A DNA stretch of 64,000 nt. Source: Micropterix aruncella. Its lineage: Eukaryota; Arthropoda; Insecta; Lepidoptera; Micropterigidae. A model generated the notes under the pieces. It did not search any database, was not told the DNA's origin, and saw only the letters and a list, made by a program, of their open reading frames with translations. Below are positions 59,661-64,000 of this stretch, piece after piece. Location of the stretch: contig OX155952.1 in assembly GCA_944548615.1 (NCBI GenBank), forward strand, positions 40,001,231 through 40,065,230, in the 5' to 3' direction. A program made the position numbers and the translations under genes. Position 1 is the stretch's first letter; every line of letters begins with the position of its first letter.

Positions 59661-61170
59661 GATAGAAAAATAATCTTTTTTTTTAAACTGTAAGATGCAA
59701 AGTGTTCAAATGTCTTTTCATCTTAATCAGATTCCTGCTCTCACTTTACCCTTTGGCTACGTAACAACCAAATTTGGTTGCACATCAGAACACCGTTGAC
59801 CACGTAACGACCAATATTGGCGGCTTGCTCCCGGAGCGCACAGCAATATGATTTTCCAATTCGAACGCATCCTAAAATCCATACCAAATAACTCATTATT
59901 ACCATAGATACATAGATAGCCACTAGAATAATTTCGCGCGTCATTTCATTATTTTTGTATGTAAATAATCGAAACGAAATATTACCTTTGATAGAAAATA
60001 TAACAAAGATCTCGATAGTATTTACAATTTCTAAATAGGGTTCCGTATTTTTCCGTTAGACAAGTACAAGTTAGAAATGCCGAGTTATTTTCACTTTTTC
60101 GACTTTCTCATATTTATTCATAATTATCTAATTGTTTTACAAAATGAGATTTCAATATTCTATATACGAAATTTCAATGCGATCATTGTACAGTTATTAT
60201 TTTTATGATTGCTATAGTAAGTTCCATAGTTATAGTACTTTTTATCGAGCGCGGCGATATTGCAAGAAATTCCAATAAATTGCTGCGGTCTGCTATGAAA
60301 TTATGCCGCTACTCGAAGGGTTAATATCTCCGAATAAATAATACATTGTGGGTGTTGTTCACAACAACCAGATCTTAAACCTGTGATGGCCTCTGAAGAA
60401 TTTTCTTACACTTGTTTCTACTAAGGCGACCCCACAACTTAGACCCCATTTGGGGGTCACGACCCCTAGGCTGTGTATCGCTGCATTGTATACGACGCAT
60501 TTATTTTTATTTATTGATATTTAATTATATTCGCCCCTATAAGTCTTTGTCGATTGATGAGTGTCTGGCAAGATAAATGTCTTCAAAATCTTGAAAAGCT
60601 TGGATAGACCCACAACTTTGTTGGCAAGCACAATATATTTCATAATCTCCAATAACTACTGCGGTACTAAATGTTTCATTTACAGCAAACGTTTGCGCAG
60701 ATTCCTTTCATATAAAATAATTACACTTAATGTATTCGTTTAACAAAAAAAGCACGTGAATATTGTAGCAGACGCCACGATTACGATGTTATATAAAAAT
60801 AAAGGTTCTCATTAGTTTAAAAATTGATTTTACATAATATCTCTTATAGGTCTTACTGGAATCGAATGCAATTCGAATAATCGTTCACAAGTTATTCGTT
60901 GCACCATTGAGCTCACAGGGCAGAAAATACAAACATAAATTCGACTAAATATGAAAAAATGGCAAAGAAAATGTTTCAGTCTTTTTTTGTGAGAGTATAG
61001 ATGTATAAGATGTATGTTATTTTACGGAGAGGTTATGCCTATGAGTAGTCCAATTAAAAACAAATTCTTGTAACATTTATCCTTCAATTTTTAAAATTCA
61101 TTCCAGCCTTGTAAATCTTATAGGATTATATTCTTCGTGGTTTTGATTAGATTTTGATATAATTATCTTA
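59661..61170. other. No recognised gene
   Basis: AT-rich. The phrase GGGGGTCACGACCCC near 60452 recalls hAT-type ends, but no partner end is found. Confidence 0.4.
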
Positions 61171-61213
61171 ATGGTCGATGATTATTATATTTTATATAAT
61201 AATCATCGACCAT
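61171..61213. other. Perfect 20-bp palindrome, 3-nt loop
   Basis: ATGGTCGATGATTATTATAT pairs with its exact reverse complement at 61194-61213 around TTT. Confidence 0.9.
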
Positions 61214-63178
61214 TTCTTATTTTTGTTTATATGGGCTCTTATCACTCAATGATCGGAAATCTTTGTTTTTGTATTTGAGGTACAATTTAAGTACTTCAAG
61301 TATTAATTGGAAAGGTGCCCCATGGAATTGGTTTTTGGAGAATATTACTCTTTCAGACTTTATTTGAATTTAAAAATCCAATTGGATCCAATTTAAAACA
61401 TGACAGACTAGTCACTAGACTAATTTGAAGCCGTTGATTTCGATATTCCGAGATTTCTTTTTTATAAAAAGATAATAGTTCAAAGTTCAAACTTTATTTA
61501 ATTCCAAAAAACCTGCAAGGGTATAGCACTTACAATTAATACATATATTATTTATAATTCTTATTTCGATCATATATCTGGCAAAAAGAAAATTCATCAC
61601 ATTATAAATCTGAATGCCAATAAGCTATACAAAATTATTAATTACATTGAATAAATATTAAAACAAGAGTTAAAAAGAGAATTAAGAAGTATCTAAATTA
61701 AAATAAAGAAATATCTAAAACAGAAATACTAAATAGGTACACGACAAGTTAACAAAAAAATCAAATGTATTGAATAGAATGCAAAATCAATTGAAAGATC
61801 TTGCAGAAAAAATAAAAATAACAATAATCAAAGAGTAAAAATATAAAAATAAAAGCAGTATTCCTAAACCCTGTTACAAAATCAAAAAATAAATTGTCTA
61901 CAAAATGAAATGCTAAAAATAAGATTAAAATAAAAAAGTCCAAAAAATAAAACCAATTTAAATCGTCGATTGTAAATATAAAATTTGAAAAGTCTGTGCC
62001 ATTTAAGAGCCCTATCACATATTTTTTCCAGAAAGGCAAGAAAAGTGGATTTTTGGCGTTCTAATTCCAAGAAATGAAGAGATTTCTACAAACTTTAATT
62101 ACTGAATTACCTGGACCATTTCTTGATGTTGACCATAGCGGCCTTTAATTTTAGATATAACGAATATTATTTACTTATTCAGCCCATTTTCCGAAAGTCG
62201 TTATTCGTAAAACGCTCGGAAGGCAAACTTTGAGCTCCTTAATACAGTAATATCACTACAACGAAAACCGTATACTATTTTTTTTTATGTCCGTCATGTA
62301 TTCTTGTTGACCATAGCGGCCTTATTTTTTCGTTTTTTGACCACATATCCAAGGTATACATTACTTACAATTACACAAAATTTAAAAAAAAACTTCCTGT
62401 ATCATTCTAATTTTCTCAGAAATAAAATAAGATTCTTATATAATACTTATACTATATTAAAGTTCACTCTTTTAGCAATACGACATAATATAAATTATTG
62501 TCATTAGAAAGGAGAAAACACTGCAAAAAACAATTAGAAATTGTGTATATATTTGCTTGCGCAAGAGAAGAGCGCTCAGTGCCGCGGTTTTCTCCCAGGG
62601 TTGAATAGTTATTTATTTATTTATTTATTTATTTATCCTATCTTTTATAGTTACATCCAAAAAAAAATGCGTTCATTTTTTAAACTCATTTTAAAAGAAT
62701 ACCTACGCTATTTTGTAATAGGCCTCTTAAACATTTTCGTAACAAAAACTCCTTGGTTTGTAGTTTCAGTCCGTTATTAGCCGTAAAGGCACGTTATGTC
62801 TTGAAACATTTTATTTGTTCATATAATTGACTCTTCGCTCCATAGACAAGAAATGTTGGATGACCCGATCGAAACAGCCTTCTTTCTTCGGTAACTCTGC
62901 CAGCAACTCCTTTTCCACAGATATGAGTGCCAAGTTGCTGAGCCTATCTTGGCCTTATATACTTCAAAGATAGGTTTTATTTGTTTTAAAGCAGAAAAAC
63001 TTTGTTATACGGAAGCCGGTACCGTGCAGGTCAGTTTTGAAAGCCTATATACGAGTTTTGAAAGCCTATATACAAAAATACGTGTGGCACTCGGGGACTG
63101 CCGCGGTAAAGCTATTCAATAGCATTTTTAACAACTTATGCCATTATAATTATATTTTTTTTCTGATATCAGATAACT
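61214..63178. other. AT-rich stretch with LINE-tail-like signs
   Basis: 61480-61560, read on the minus strand, is an AATAAAGTTTGAACTTTGAAC-like 3' end, perhaps a LINE tail. The phrase TTGACCATAGCGGCCTT occurs twice (62127, 62308). (TTTA)n lies at 62610-62635. Minus frames at 61761-62070 are low-complexity and not called. Confidence 0.4.
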
Positions 63179-63272
63179 GCGCTCTATCGGAAAACGTTGA
63201 AATTATTCCGAATCATTTGCACCTGCGGTAGCAAATAATTCGGAATAATTTAAACGTCGTCCGATAGAGCGC
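63179..63272. other. 94-nt hairpin with 42-bp arms
   Basis: Arms 63179-63220 and 63231-63272 pair with four mismatches around a 10-nt loop (ACCTGCGGTA). Outer bases GCGCTCTATCGG pair with CCGATAGAGCGC. Size and shape resemble a pre-miRNA or a very small inverted-repeat element. No family known. Confidence 0.75.
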
Positions 63273-64000
63273 CGCGCACGAATTTTTTATTCGATAAAGC
63301 AAAAAAAACGATTATTCGAAAAAAATCGTAGATAGAAAGATAGATAATTAAATTATCTTTAAAATGGTGCAGGTTTCATAATAATACGCCAGATAGTAGG
63401 TATTTGCGTAGTAGTCGTTTTTGTGTTCGGTTAGACCTAATTTCACAAATTAATTACACTAGTTACACAATACACAACATTAACAAATTACACAAATTAA
63501 TTAATGTAATATAAACAAAATCTAAAATATTCAAAGCTAAGAATATTAGGAAAATGTTCTTGTTTAACATATATTTTTTCGAATCGTAAGCAGTACTCGT
63601 TTAGACGTAATTATTAGTTTAAAATCATTTATTTTCGTTAAGAAATTTCTTCATTCGGTCGTCGCGCTGGCCTAGGCCCGCGATAAAAGCTATGCAATAG
63701 TTTAAAAGTCCGAGGAATATTTTTTGACTATCCAGAGTAAACCGTCTTAGGCCATAGCTAATTTTTGGGGTGAACTGAGATCACTGTGTTTAGTTTTGGG
63801 AATGGGACATTGAAGATCCTCACAACTTGCACATAGTACAGTCAATTATTTTTTGATGCGCTCTTTTTACACACGTAATTTTATTAGATTAATATAATTT
63901 TATTAGATTATTTACCAATTCTTCCGGAAATTCGTTGATTTTTTCTGGGTAATAAATCGAATTATTTTATTTTCATGAACGATGGAAACCGCTGCAACAC
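63273..64000. other. AT-rich window end, nothing recognised
   Basis: It contains short repeats of CACAAATTAATT-type sequence near 63446-63505. No gene is seen. Confidence 0.4.

Noticed and set aside
60420..60480. hAT transposon end
   Set aside because: Only one short GC phrase resembles a hAT terminus. There is no partner end, 8-bp duplication or transposase.

Overview
This window looks like repeat-rich, AT-rich DNA from an arthropod nuclear genome. An insect is likely and Lepidoptera is my best guess. The guess rests on the mix of Jockey-type, R1-clade and RTE-type LINEs, mariner, tRNA-derived SINEs and short TA-flanked MITEs, and on the lack of tightly packed genes. I recognise no host protein-coding gene. 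Every coding stretch I can identify belongs to a mobile element. Open frames in the AT-rich gaps match nothing I know.

Layout, first half. Positions 1-9 kb hold a LINE endonuclease fragment cut by the window edge, a LINE C-terminus, a C-rich tract, a 0.5-kb foldback element and an LTR-like promoter segment between inverted arms. Positions 9-19 kb hold two copies of a tandem-unit repeat, an old repeat with a CGACTTTTT-type minisatellite, three SINE copies and a decayed Jockey-like LINE. Positions 19.6-24.5 kb hold a nearly intact Jockey-like LINE between copies of a GC-rich repeat family that I label GCR. Positions 25-30 kb hold a mariner relic, two copies of a TIR repeat (label K) and two fresh GCR copies side by side. 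Positions 30.88-33.89 kb are the best preserved element: a 3.0-kb DNA transposon with 30-bp terminal inverted repeats, a 4-bp target duplication and an intact two-exon gene for a transposase-like protein of about 688 residues.

Layout, second half. Positions 35-39.4 kb carry LINE C-terminal relics, a SINE and a 456-bp MITE. Positions 42.3-43.8 kb contain one GCR copy inserted inside an older one. Positions 43.8-50.1 kb carry two copies of a LINE ORF1 (zinc-knuckle gag-like) around a 221-bp TA microsatellite and a 554-bp tandem repeat that ends in an inverted-repeat breakpoint. Positions 54.8-57.9 kb are a four-layer nest: repeat K, then MITE, then GCR, then an R1-clade LINE. The rest, to 64 kb, is AT-rich with two striking hairpins.

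The common thread is GCR. It has about ten copies or fragments of up to about 0.66-0.68 kb, in both orientations and several age classes. Young copies have 11-15 bp direct duplications, no TIR and no poly(A), and use AT-rich targets containing AAATAACA or a close variant. One motif inside GCR (TTAGTCAGAGTGCACAG and close variants) is broken in three separate copies, once by the R1-clade LINE. This suggests a non-autonomous retroelement that may also be a preferred LINE landing site. All relations are by eye; no alignment or database search was run.
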